From assembly GCF_013127955.1 (NCBI RefSeq), contig NZ_CP053435.1, positions 1,674,001 through 1,738,000 on the forward strand: a stretch of 64,000 nt of DNA, read 5' to 3'. Below the pieces are notes generated by a model. That model made no database searches. It saw only the letters and a list, made by a program, of their open reading frames with translations, and was not told where the DNA came from. This stretch comes from Spirosoma taeanense. Lineage in GTDB: Bacteria; Bacteroidota; Bacteroidia; Cytophagales; Spirosomataceae. A program made the position numbers and the translations under genes. Of this stretch, positions 27,500-35,601 are shown piece after piece (positions within the stretch are counted from its first letter, which is position 1; every line of letters begins with the position of its first letter).

Positions 27500-28114
27500 A
27501 TGAAACTGCTGGTGGTTGATAATTTTGATTCGTTTACCTACATGCTTGTCGATTATCTGCGGCAGGCGGGGGCTACGTGTCACGTTGTGCGCAACAACGA
27601 ATCGCTTGCCCGACTAACGAATTTGTCGGTCAATGGGGTTGTGTTATCGCCTGGTCCGGGAACGCCCCGGCAGGCCGGTCGGCTGATGGATGTCATTGCC
27701 CACTATGCCGGCCGGGTGCCCCTGCTGGGCGTGTGCCTAGGGCATCAGGCGATTGGCGAATTTTACGGAGCCACGCTGGCGCCGGCCGCTTTACCTATGC
27801 ACGGCAAAGTATCGACCATCCGGGTGCAGACCGACGATGTTCTGTTTCAGGGACTGCCCGGGCAGTTTAGCGTAACCCGCTACCATTCGCTGGTGCTGCG
27901 CGATCTGCCCGATACGCTGATCAGTACCGCCCTAACTGATCAGAATGAGGTGATGGCCATTCGTCATGCTGCATTGCCGATATGGGGTGTACAGTTTCAC
28001 CCCGAGGCTGCCCTGACGCAGTTTGGTCTGCCAATGGTATTGAATTGGATTAATTTCTTAAAATTTAGCACTATCGAACAGGAGGATTCCGCTTCGTTCG
28101 AGTTACTTTGTTAA
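27500..28114 (+). CDS. glutamine amidotransferase of anthranilate / aminodeoxychorismate synthase
   Basis: The enzyme supplies ammonia from glutamine for tryptophan (TrpG) or folate (PabA) synthesis. Residues show VDNFDSFTY at the N-terminus, PGPGTP (~51), the nucleophile Cys79 in GVCLGHQAI, and the His167/Glu169 pair in FHPE, so the class I amidotransferase triad is complete. Length is 204 residues. The synthase partner (TrpE/PabB) is not nearby, so it cannot be decided which pathway it serves. An alpha/beta hydrolase gene overlaps its end and is probably co-transcribed. Confidence 0.9.
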   Translation: MKLLVVDNFDSFTYMLVDYLRQAGATCHVVRNNESLARLTNLSVNGVVLSPGPGTPRQAGRLMDVIAHYAGRVPLLGVCLGHQAIGEFYGATLAPAALPMHGKVSTIRVQTDDVLFQGLPGQFSVTRYHSLVLRDLPDTLISTALTDQNEVMAIRHAALPIWGVQFHPEAALTQFGLPMVLNWINFLKFSTIEQEDSASFELLC

Positions 28115-28128
28115 TTACCACCTTTCGT

Positions 28129-28905
28129 ATGAACTACCAAATTCGGGAAGATGCGGGATTCCGCTACGTAGACGAGGGTCAGGGCGATGTGTTGCTGCTG
28201 CTGCACGGCCTGTTCGGCGCGCTTAGCAACTGGGATGGGGTCATTGATGGGTTCGCTGACCGGTACCGGGTGGTGATTCCACTCATGCCGATTTATGAAA
28301 TGCCCATGCGTGAAGCCAGTCTGGAAGGGCTGGTCGCCTTCATCGAAAAATTCGTAGCCCACAAACAACTGATGGATCTGACGCTGCTGGGCAACTCGCT
28401 GGGTGGTCATATCGCGTTGCTTTATACCTTCAAGCACCCCCATCAGGTTCAGCGCCTGGTGCTGACGGGCAGCTCGGGGTTGTTCGAAAACGGCATGGGC
28501 GGCTCGTTCCCCAAGCGCGGTAGTTACGATTATATTGCCGAGCGCGTGGCCTATACGTTCTACGATCCGAACGTAGCATCGAAGGATCTGATCGACGAGG
28601 TGTTTGAAATCACGAGCAGCATTCCCAAGTGCATGAGTATCGTAGGTATAGCCAAATCGGCGCAGCGCAACAACGTCGCTAAAGACCTACACCAGATTCA
28701 GGTACCGACGCTGCTCGTCTGGGGGCTGAATGACACCATTACGCCCGCCGAAGTAGGCTATGAGTTCAACCGGCTGATCGTCAATTCCGAGCTCCATTTC
28801 ATTGACAAGTGCTGCCACGCCCCCATGATGGAATGTCCGAAGCGGTTCAACCAACTGCTCGATAACTGGCTGATCCGGCATCCGCTGGGCGAGCTGGTTG
28901 GGTAG
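28129..28905 (+). CDS. alpha/beta-hydrolase
   Basis: This is a 258-residue hydrolase from ATG 28129. It shows the oxyanion-region HGLFG (~26-30), the nucleophile elbow GNSLGG with Ser90, and a C-terminal HAPMMECPKRFN segment that likely supplies the catalytic His. Substrates of such small cytosolic hydrolases range from esters to thioesters. Its coupling to the TrpG/PabA amidotransferase gene, 14 bp upstream, is positional only. A TTG at 28108 would overlap the upstream stop and is not favoured. Confidence 0.85.
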   Translation: MNYQIREDAGFRYVDEGQGDVLLLLHGLFGALSNWDGVIDGFADRYRVVIPLMPIYEMPMREASLEGLVAFIEKFVAHKQLMDLTLLGNSLGGHIALLYTFKHPHQVQRLVLTGSSGLFENGMGGSFPKRGSYDYIAERVAYTFYDPNVASKDLIDEVFEITSSIPKCMSIVGIAKSAQRNNVAKDLHQIQVPTLLVWGLNDTITPAEVGYEFNRLIVNSELHFIDKCCHAPMMECPKRFNQLLDNWLIRHPLGELVG

Positions 28906-29054
28906 TCAGGCTCCTGAACAGGTCCTGAGCAGCCTTAAGGTGCCTGCTTTGAGCCGGTTTATCTGATTGCCCCGACTATTTTCCCTAAGTTTTGGAAACT
29001 ATGGGAGTTTTTGCGTAGTTTTCTGCCACACAGTTTCCGTTAATTTCTAGAAAT

Positions 29055-29723
29055 ATGCTGGCTGCCGAACTTATAGACCCCATGCTCCCGGCCCTAAAAT
29101 CGACAGATTCCGTTGGTCAGGCCTTAGATTGGATGCAGGAGCACCGCATTGGACAACTTGTGCTGACTGACCAGGGTGATTACCGGGGGGTGGTGAGCGA
29201 AGAATTGCTAATGGACGTCGGCGAAGACGGTCGGCTCCTGGGCGATGTCATGCGTCTGTTCGAGCAGACCTATGCGTATGAAGATCAGCATCTCTATGAA
29301 ATTCTGGGCCTGGTTATCCAGAACCGGATGGAAGTAATTGCCGTGTTGAGCGAAGGACGTGAATTTTCTGGTACGATTTCTGCAAATGAGTTGCTGAAGC
29401 AGTTTGCGCAGGAGCTGGGTGTGCAGGAAGGCGGGGCTATTCTGATTCTGAACCTTCATGAACGGGATTACTCCATGACGGAAGTTAGTCGGCTGGTTGA
29501 ATCCAACAACGTCAAAATCATCAGCAGTTATTTTTCGAGCGCTGCTTATGGGATGCCCGACCGGTCGCGGCTGACGCTTAAACTCAACCGCCGGGATATC
29601 ACCCCCGTCATTTCAACACTCGAACGATTTGGTTATCATATCGAAGCGGCTTTCGCCAATGCACCTGTAGAAAGCATTGATCAGGAGCGGCTCGACTCGC
29701 TGCTTCGTTACCTGAACACGTAG
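29055..29723 (+). CDS. CBS-domain pair protein with C-terminal ACT-like domain
   Basis: The 222-residue cytosolic protein begins with two CBS motifs (~5-120; AELIDPMLPALKSTDSVGQAL and a second half near EDQHLYEILGLVIQNRMEVIAVL) that typically bind adenine nucleotides. The C-terminal ~80 residues (LILNLHERDYSMTEVSRLVESN) resemble an ACT-like regulatory fold. No enzymatic motif is seen; it is likely a regulatory protein. The NAD kinase gene follows after 93 bp on the same strand, which could make it a regulator of NAD(P) metabolism, but this is only inferred from position. Confidence 0.8.
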   Translation: MLAAELIDPMLPALKSTDSVGQALDWMQEHRIGQLVLTDQGDYRGVVSEELLMDVGEDGRLLGDVMRLFEQTYAYEDQHLYEILGLVIQNRMEVIAVLSEGREFSGTISANELLKQFAQELGVQEGGAILILNLHERDYSMTEVSRLVESNNVKIISSYFSSAAYGMPDRSRLTLKLNRRDITPVISTLERFGYHIEAAFANAPVESIDQERLDSLLRYLNT

Positions 29724-29816
29724 TGATTCGGGGCGGAGGGTCTGTCAGAAACATTCCATCGGTTTGCTGAACGAATTGGACCGACTTCCCGCTACGAATG
29801 ACTAATTTCGCACACA

Positions 29817-30692
29817 ATGAAAATTGCCATTCACGGGCGTAACTTCCCCGAAGCGGCCCGACCGTATATCCAGTCGATGTTCGATGAACTGGGCAAGCGG
29901 CAGGTCGAGGTTGTCCTTTCTCATATTTACCGCGAGTTTTTAGACGGGGCGGGTGTCACGCACAACAGCGAGGCTACCTACCAGACCGATCAGGGCATCG
30001 CCGACGCCGATTTTATTTTTAGTCTCGGGGGCGACGGCACCCTGCTCGATGCCGTTACGCACGTTGGTCCACAGCAGACGCCGATTGTCGGCATTAACAT
30101 TGGTCGGCTGGGATTTCTGGCTACGGTTGCCCCGTCGTCTATCCGGCTGATGATCGACGCCCTCTTCAACGGCCAGTTCAGCATTGACGAGCGCACTCTG
30201 GTCAGTGTTCGCTCCAATCAGGATATCTTCGGAAACCTGCCCTTTGGGCTCAACGACTTTACCATTACGCGCACCCAGACATCGTCCATGATTACGGTCC
30301 ATGCCTACCTGGATGGTGAATTTCTGAACTCCTACTGGGCCGATGGGCTGATTATTTCGACGCCTTCCGGCTCAACAGGCTATTCGCTTAGCTGCGGTGG
30401 GCCGGTGCTGCTGCCCCAAACCAACAATTTTATTATCACGCCCATCAGTCCGCACAACCTCAACGTTCGGCCGATGATCGTCATGGACACCTGCCAGCTT
30501 GCCTTTGAGGTCGAGAGCCGCAGCGGGAATTTCCTGGCTGCCCTCGATTCGCGTTCGTTCACGGTAGACGTATCCACCCGAATCAGCGTTCAGAAAGAAG
30601 GGTTTAAAGCGCGGCTGGTCAAACTCAGCGACGACAATTTCCTGAACACCCTGCGGAGTAAACTCAATTGGGGCTGGGACATCCGAAATTAA
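29817..30692 (+). CDS. nadK: NAD kinase
   Basis: The enzyme phosphorylates NAD+ to NADP+ with ATP. The GGDGT motif at 71-75 (catalytic Asp73) and the conserved STPSGSTGYSLSCGGP segment are present. Length is 291 residues, normal for a bacterial NAD kinase. It starts with ATG at 29817. NAD+ synthetase (nadE) lies in the same window but 21 kb away. It is followed by two DUF6089-like outer-membrane genes. Confidence 0.97.
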   Translation: MKIAIHGRNFPEAARPYIQSMFDELGKRQVEVVLSHIYREFLDGAGVTHNSEATYQTDQGIADADFIFSLGGDGTLLDAVTHVGPQQTPIVGINIGRLGFLATVAPSSIRLMIDALFNGQFSIDERTLVSVRSNQDIFGNLPFGLNDFTITRTQTSSMITVHAYLDGEFLNSYWADGLIISTPSGSTGYSLSCGGPVLLPQTNNFIITPISPHNLNVRPMIVMDTCQLAFEVESRSGNFLAALDSRSFTVDVSTRISVQKEGFKARLVKLSDDNFLNTLRSKLNWGWDIRN

Positions 30693-30799
30693 GCCGCGCA
30701 TAATTTTCCATTCACTTTTCCAATAAAACCAGCGGAATGGCCGTTTCGGAAGAGATTAGGCTTCCGGCCAAACGGGTTGATTCACGAACGTACGATTAT

Positions 30800-31783
30800 A
30801 TGAAGAAAAACCATTATCTGACAGCGGGCGTTTTGGCGGCATTTATGCTGCTCGGCAACGCAGCAGATAGCCTGGCTCAACGCCAACTTAATGCTCGGTT
30901 TGTGCCCTATTCGTCGGTTAGTTTCGGCGTTGGCTCATCGCACTACTACGGGGATGTAGCCGGTTATCGAAAGTTTCTGAAAGCAACTTATATCATGCCG
31001 CGCTGGAACGTTGGGTTGGGCTACACCCGCCAGTTTACGCCCAACTTTGCGGCCCGGGCCATGTTCACCTGGGCGCGCATCGCGGGCGACGACTATACGT
31101 TCAATAAAAATGATTACGTAGAGAGTGGTCAGCAATATGCCCGGAATCTGCATTTTCGAAACGATCTGAAGGAGTTCGCCCTGACGGGTATCTACAACTT
31201 CGTGGCCGACGGACGTAACTCCAACATGCGCGCGAAATTTACACCTTATGTTTTTGGAGGGGTAGCTTTACTGGCTCATAGCCCGGAGGCCCGCACGCCG
31301 GCCCCACCGAACAACGAGCCCTACGAAGCGCAGAAATGGGTAAAACTGCAGCCTCTGCACACCGAAGGACAGGGGCAACCCGGCCGGGATAAGCCTTATT
31401 CGCTCGTCACGGCGTCGGTTCCGGTAGGGTTTGGTCTGCGGTATGCGCTTAATGAGAGCTTTAACGTAGCCTTCGAAATTGGTTACCGGTATAGCTTCAC
31501 CGACTATCTGGATGACGTAGGTGATGGAGGGTACCCGGACCCGGCTACTCTGGAGGGGTTGTCCAAAATTATGTCGGATCGCCGGTTCGAACGAAATGCG
31601 GCCCGGATTAAGCCAGCTCCTGATCGGTACACAAAAGCGCAGGAGCTGTTCAATATCAATCCTACGCTGTTTAGTAGCGAAGAACGGGGCGCAAGGGGTT
31701 ACATTACGGATGGCTACCTGCTGACGAGTTTCCAGATTCACTACATTATTCCGGGCAAAATTAAATGTCCGCCCATCAAGTAG
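30800..31783 (+). CDS. DUF6089-like outer-membrane beta-barrel protein
   Basis: The protein has a signal peptide (MKKNHYLTAGVLAAFMLLG...) and a barrel-like mature part with alternating aromatic strands such as VSFGVGSSHYYGD, NVGLGYTRQFTPN, YVFGGVALLAH and FEIGYRYSFTDYLDD. Length is 327 residues from ATG 30800; the frame extends to 30737 but that would add a non-signal leader. DUF6089 family proteins are common outer-membrane proteins of Cytophagales with unknown function. It sits 107 bp after nadK, and a second paralogue starts 3 bp after its stop. Confidence 0.8.
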   Translation: MKKNHYLTAGVLAAFMLLGNAADSLAQRQLNARFVPYSSVSFGVGSSHYYGDVAGYRKFLKATYIMPRWNVGLGYTRQFTPNFAARAMFTWARIAGDDYTFNKNDYVESGQQYARNLHFRNDLKEFALTGIYNFVADGRNSNMRAKFTPYVFGGVALLAHSPEARTPAPPNNEPYEAQKWVKLQPLHTEGQGQPGRDKPYSLVTASVPVGFGLRYALNESFNVAFEIGYRYSFTDYLDDVGDGGYPDPATLEGLSKIMSDRRFERNAARIKPAPDRYTKAQELFNINPTLFSSEERGARGYITDGYLLTSFQIHYIIPGKIKCPPIK

Positions 31784-31786
31784 GCA

Positions 31787-32458
31787 GTGAGCAAACGATA
31801 CCAACACATAGCCCGGCTGATCATAGCCGGGCTTTTTATCAGTCTTGCTGCGCAGGCGCAGAAACTTGAGGTTGGGGGCGGAGTTGGCGGTATGCTGTAT
31901 AAAGGCGACGTGTCCACCCATCTGAATCCGCGCTTCTACAAGCCGGCGGCCAATATGTTCCTGCGTTACAACGCCACCCGCTCGTTCTCGCTCCGGGGCG
32001 GCCTGGCCATTGGTGGCATCCGGGGCGAAGACCGTTTCAGCCGGGACCCGTTTCAGCAGGCCCGCGACTTTTCATTCAACAGCCGCATCAGCGAAGCCAC
32101 TATAGACCTGGAATATAATTTTCTCAATTATATTCCGCAGCCTAAAGTCAAAAACTGGACGCCTTACGTATTTGGGGGCATCGGGCTGTACAGTGTTCGG
32201 AATGCGGTCATACGCGCGCGGGGTTTCGTGAATTTCCCCCTCGGCATCGGCGTCAAATACGAAATCAATCGGCCGTGGAGCGTAGGGCTGGAGTTGGGCA
32301 CGCGCTTTACCAATTCGGACTATCTGGACGCGCTGGGCGAACGCACGTTCGGTGTAACGTCGGCCAAACGGGCGCAGGGAAATCCGGCCCTGAAAGACAG
32401 CTATACCTATACGGCCATTACGTTTAGCTATACGTTCTATCGGCTCGTTTGCCCGTAA
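31787..32458 (+). CDS. second DUF6089-like outer-membrane protein
   Basis: This is a 223-residue paralogue of the preceding barrel protein. A signal peptide ends near AAQAQ, followed by VGGGVGGMLYKGDV and SVGLELGTRFTNSDYLDALG, the latter aligning with GYRYSFTDYLDD of its neighbour. The start is a GTG 3 bp after the upstream stop, so it is probably translationally coupled. A terminator-like hairpin (31810-31837) lies inside the signal-peptide coding segment. No enzymatic function is expected. Confidence 0.78.
   Translation: MSKRYQHIARLIIAGLFISLAAQAQKLEVGGGVGGMLYKGDVSTHLNPRFYKPAANMFLRYNATRSFSLRGGLAIGGIRGEDRFSRDPFQQARDFSFNSRISEATIDLEYNFLNYIPQPKVKNWTPYVFGGIGLYSVRNAVIRARGFVNFPLGIGVKYEINRPWSVGLELGTRFTNSDYLDALGERTFGVTSAKRAQGNPALKDSYTYTAITFSYTFYRLVCP
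31810..31837 (+). terminator. terminator-like hairpin inside the start of the second DUF6089-like gene
   Basis: A 9-bp perfect GC-rich stem (31810-31818 with 31825-31833, 6-nt loop) is followed by TTTT, the form of an intrinsic terminator. It is 27 bp after the stop of the first gene but within codons ~9-17 of the next. It could attenuate the downstream gene or end part of the upstream transcript. Confidence 0.5.
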
Positions 32459-32470
32459 ATCACTCCGCTT

Positions 32471-33445
32471 CTACCACGTCCGAAGACCCAGGAGTTTTTC
32501 GCCCAGTTCGGTCAGGTCGGCCGTCTGATAGCGGGTTTTTTCCCACTGGCGCGGGTCGCCGGGAAACGCGTAGCCCTCGGGGGCCTGCCGTTCACGCCAG
32601 GACGTAATGCGCCATTGCCGCAGTTCTTCATTGTCTTCCTGAGCCGGCATCATCGAGATGTACTGCGCAATCCGGACTTTATCTTTGGATAGGTTCGGCC
32701 GAATCCCGTGTGGCTGGGTGCTGTTAAAAATCAGCAGGTCGCCAGCTTCAAGCTTCACTTTCACCAGATCGAATCCAGCGGTATCCGGCTTGAACCGGTC
32801 GCGATCGGCGGGCTGAGTCACTTTCCACGTATCGTAGGTCCGGTAGAGTTCGGGAATACACTGAAAGCCGCCCATGTTTTCGTCGGTCTGGTCGGCCAGG
32901 GCCAGCACACCCTGAACGTTCTGGGGCCGCGTTTCGGGGTCGTAATCCCAGTGAATGAACCCTTTGAACTCGTGGCCCGGCCGGACCGGAAAGTTCAGGT
33001 TGGCGCGGTCGATCGTTACCCAAAGTTTTTCGGTGCCCCAGATGTCGACGAAGGCGTCGTAAACGCGCGGATACTGGCGGTTGTCCCATTCGAACTGATG
33101 GTTATAGAGTTCGACCATGCCGCTGTTGGTCAACTCCTTCATCTTCATCTCGGCCCGGGCGGGGGCATACCAGGTGTCGGGGTCGGTGGGGTCTTTCTCT
33201 TCAAATTCCCACAGCAACCGGGCGAGCCGTTCGGCGTTTTCGCGCGGCACGGCCTGTTTAACGATGACGTACCCGTTGGTGATCCAGAACTGCCAGTCTT
33301 CTTCAGACAGCACACGCAGGGGTTTTCCATTCGAACGGTCGTTTAGGTTGATCTTACTACTGGTTGCGGTAGAGGGATTGCCCGGAATGTCCTTATGCGC
33401 ATTCGCCGGAGGGCCAGCCGGAGCCATTGTGGGTTGGGTTTCCAT
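32471..33445 (-). CDS. phytanoyl-CoA dioxygenase (PhyH) family Fe(II)/2-oxoglutarate enzyme
   Basis: The facial triad is visible: His165 and Asp167 in FIHWDYD, and a distal His246 in QPHGIRPN followed by RIAQYI with the likely 2-oxoglutarate Arg. The central region GGFQCIPELY is also typical of PhyH-like enzymes. Length is 324 residues, with a disordered Pro/Ala/Ser N-terminus of ~40 residues. Such proteins hydroxylate lipids, small molecules or natural-product intermediates; the substrate is unknown. It is divergent from an AraC-type regulator, 142 bp apart, which may control it. Confidence 0.85.
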   Translation of the reverse strand: METQPTMAPAGPPANAHKDIPGNPSTATSSKINLNDRSNGKPLRVLSEEDWQFWITNGYVIVKQAVPRENAERLARLLWEFEEKDPTDPDTWYAPARAEMKMKELTNSGMVELYNHQFEWDNRQYPRVYDAFVDIWGTEKLWVTIDRANLNFPVRPGHEFKGFIHWDYDPETRPQNVQGVLALADQTDENMGGFQCIPELYRTYDTWKVTQPADRDRFKPDTAGFDLVKVKLEAGDLLIFNSTQPHGIRPNLSKDKVRIAQYISMMPAQEDNEELRQWRITSWRERQAPEGYAFPGDPRQWEKTRYQTADLTELGEKLLGLRTW

Positions 33446-33587
33446 GTGTCTGGTATTTTCAGGGGTTATAGTTGAAACAAATTTAGGGTATCTAGGCGGG
33501 TAGGTGTTATGACAGAACTGGCCGGTTTTTGCACTATATTGCTCCTAGAGCGTCGGTTTTCGGCGAAACACAACATTTCTGCGCAAC

Positions 33588-34433
33588 ATGAAGCTGGCTT
33601 TAGAGCATATCAACCCCGATACGGACAGTTCGTTTCATATTTTGCTGACTCCGCATCTGACCGACGTATTCATGTGGCACTACCACCCGGAATACGAGAT
33701 CGTTTTTATTGACGGAGCCAGCGGAACCCGACACGTCGGCGAGCATATCTCACGGTACGAAGGCAGCGACCTGGTTTTTATCGGCCCGAACATTCCTCAC
33801 CTGAATTTCGATTATGGCGTAAAGACCGACTATCGGAAAGTAGTCGTGCAGCTAAGCGAAAACTTCCTGGGCGAGCAGTTCTGGCGGGCGCCGGAGTTCG
33901 CCGACATTGCCCGTCTGTTTGAAGCTGCCCGGGGTGGGGTCTCGTTTTACGGTGAAACCAAACGGCTGGTTGGCGAGCGGCTGGAAACCTTAACCCGATT
34001 AGCGCACTTCGACCGGATGATGGCCCTGCTGGGCATTTTTCAGCAACTGGCTACGAGCGACGAACGAACGCAGTTGCACGGCAAGCCAGTCAATAATCAG
34101 TACAACCTGCAGGAGCAGCAGCGACTCCGGCGTGTTTATCAGCATATCGAGGAAAACTACCCGCGTAAAATGGACATCGCCGAAATGGCGGATCTAATTA
34201 ATCTGACGGATGCGGCTTTCTGCCGGTATTTTAAGCGAATGACGCGCCTGACCTTTACGCAGTTTCTGAATCAATACCGGATCAATCAGGCGCAGAAACT
34301 GCTGCTGACCGACCATAACGTAACGGAGGCCTGCTTCGCGACGGGGTTTGAAAGCGTTTCCTATTTCAACCGCATTTTCAGGAAGGTAACGGGCGAGAAT
34401 CCGCTGCAATTTAAAAAACGGCACCTGGCCTAA
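33588..34433 (+). CDS. AraC-family transcriptional regulator with N-terminal cupin-like sensor
   Basis: Residues ~20-80 form a cupin-like ligand domain (MWHYHPEYEIVFI, GTRHVGEHI, LVFIGPNIPH). The C-terminal ~100 residues are a double helix-turn-helix of the AraC type, with MDIAEMADLINLTDAAFCRYF and ACFATGFESVSYFNRIFRK. Length is 281 residues. The effector is probably a sugar or other small metabolite, by analogy with family members of this architecture. It is divergent from the PhyH-like dioxygenase gene, a plausible target. Confidence 0.88.
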   Translation: MKLALEHINPDTDSSFHILLTPHLTDVFMWHYHPEYEIVFIDGASGTRHVGEHISRYEGSDLVFIGPNIPHLNFDYGVKTDYRKVVVQLSENFLGEQFWRAPEFADIARLFEAARGGVSFYGETKRLVGERLETLTRLAHFDRMMALLGIFQQLATSDERTQLHGKPVNNQYNLQEQQRLRRVYQHIEENYPRKMDIAEMADLINLTDAAFCRYFKRMTRLTFTQFLNQYRINQAQKLLLTDHNVTEACFATGFESVSYFNRIFRKVTGENPLQFKKRHLA

Positions 34434-34530
34434 AACCATTCGTCCTCTTAAACCGACCATCTCTGCATGAAGAGGTAAAGTCAAACCAGACTTTGCGTAT
34501 TTTTGAGGACGTAACCCAATAGGTCAGTTA

Positions 34531-35346
34531 GTGAGTACTTACGTAACTTCGTTCATGCGGATCGTGGGGGTGGTGGTGGCAGTACTGGTCGGCGGCATCA
34601 ATGTAGCATCCTCGCAGGTAGTCATCCGGAATTCGGAAGAGCCAACCCTCTACGCGTACTGCCAGCAGTTCCAGACGCTTTACACCAGAATCCGGGAGCA
34701 GACCATAACCCCTGACTCGGCCCGTCGGCAATTCAGCACCATTATGCTCGGGCTGCAGGCGCGTTTCCAGAGTCAGGCCAGTCCCCCAAACGACAGCCTG
34801 CAGCGTGACAGTCTCCGGCGGACGGGCCAGTATTTTGTTTTTCCAATTCGGGGTTATACGCCCCGGTCAATCGGCGGATCGCATGGGGAAGGGTACCGGG
34901 GGCGGGGTTTCGATTTGTTCGATCATACCGTACAGGGAAGTCACCCCGCGCAGGATATCTTTATCAGTGACCGCAACCAGGATTATATTGACGACCGTAG
35001 TGGACAGCCGGTCGATATACTGGCCATGAGTAGTGGGCTGGTGTTAGGTATCGAAACGGGCTGGCTGCCCGGCTCCGAGTACCGGGGCGGTAACTGGATC
35101 TGGGTGTATGACCCCAGGCTCAACGGGCTGTTTTATTACGCCCACAATAGTTCGGTGAGTGTATCACCCGGGCAGTGGGTGCAGGCCGGCGAAAAACTCG
35201 CTGAAATGGGGCGAACCGGGTATAATGCCTATAAAACCCGTTCTCCAACGCATCTCCATCTGATGTATCTTCAGATCAAGCCAAACGGCCTGCCGGAACC
35301 TGTGAACACCTATCCGTGGCTGCTTTCGGCCCGGCTCAGTAAGTAG
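34531..35346 (+). CDS. M23-family metallopeptidase (LytM-like)
   Basis: The secreted peptidase has a leader (signal peptide ending around ASSQ) and a C-terminal M23 domain: SHPAQDIF with His138 and Asp142, then THLHLMYLQ with the HxH zinc ligands. It would cut peptide bonds in peptidoglycan or other glycine-rich peptides. The frame starts with GTG at 34531; ATG at 34555 (codon 9) gives a cleaner signal peptide and is equally likely. Length is 271 or 263 residues. It is adjacent to neither dedicated cell-division genes nor regulators. Confidence 0.82.
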   Translation: MSTYVTSFMRIVGVVVAVLVGGINVASSQVVIRNSEEPTLYAYCQQFQTLYTRIREQTITPDSARRQFSTIMLGLQARFQSQASPPNDSLQRDSLRRTGQYFVFPIRGYTPRSIGGSHGEGYRGRGFDLFDHTVQGSHPAQDIFISDRNQDYIDDRSGQPVDILAMSSGLVLGIETGWLPGSEYRGGNWIWVYDPRLNGLFYYAHNSSVSVSPGQWVQAGEKLAEMGRTGYNAYKTRSPTHLHLMYLQIKPNGLPEPVNTYPWLLSARLSK

Positions 35347-35390
35347 ACCGCTGTTGCAGAGCGATTCGCCGGAACCCGGCAACGGGTCGG

Positions 35391-35597
35391 TCAGGATTCG
35401 CGCACCAGATTGATTCCGCTGATGAGGAAGATCATCCCGACGATGAAGGGAGCGGTAGACTCGGCTTTGTTTACGCTAAGGCCAAGAACTGGCTTGCCGT
35501 CGGACAGAAAAGCGACCAGGGCAAACAGCACAACCACCACGCCCAGGATAGTGAGCGACGCGCCGAAGAAACGGCGGAAGTTTGTATTATTATCCAT
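35391..35597 (-). CDS. small membrane protein of unknown function
   Basis: This is a 68-residue protein with two hydrophobic helices (~13-31, LTILGVVVVLFALVAFL; ~49-64, FIVGMIFLISGINLV), predicted in the inner membrane. I do not recognise a family. It starts 4 bp after the stop of the CCA-adding enzyme gene, so the two are very likely co-transcribed. The functional link is unclear. Its coding character rests on that close spacing and the regular two-helix pattern. Confidence 0.65.
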   Translation of the reverse strand: MDNNTNFRRFFGASLTILGVVVVLFALVAFLSDGKPVLGLSVNKAESTAPFIVGMIFLISGINLVRES

Positions 35598-35601
35598 TCA
35601 G

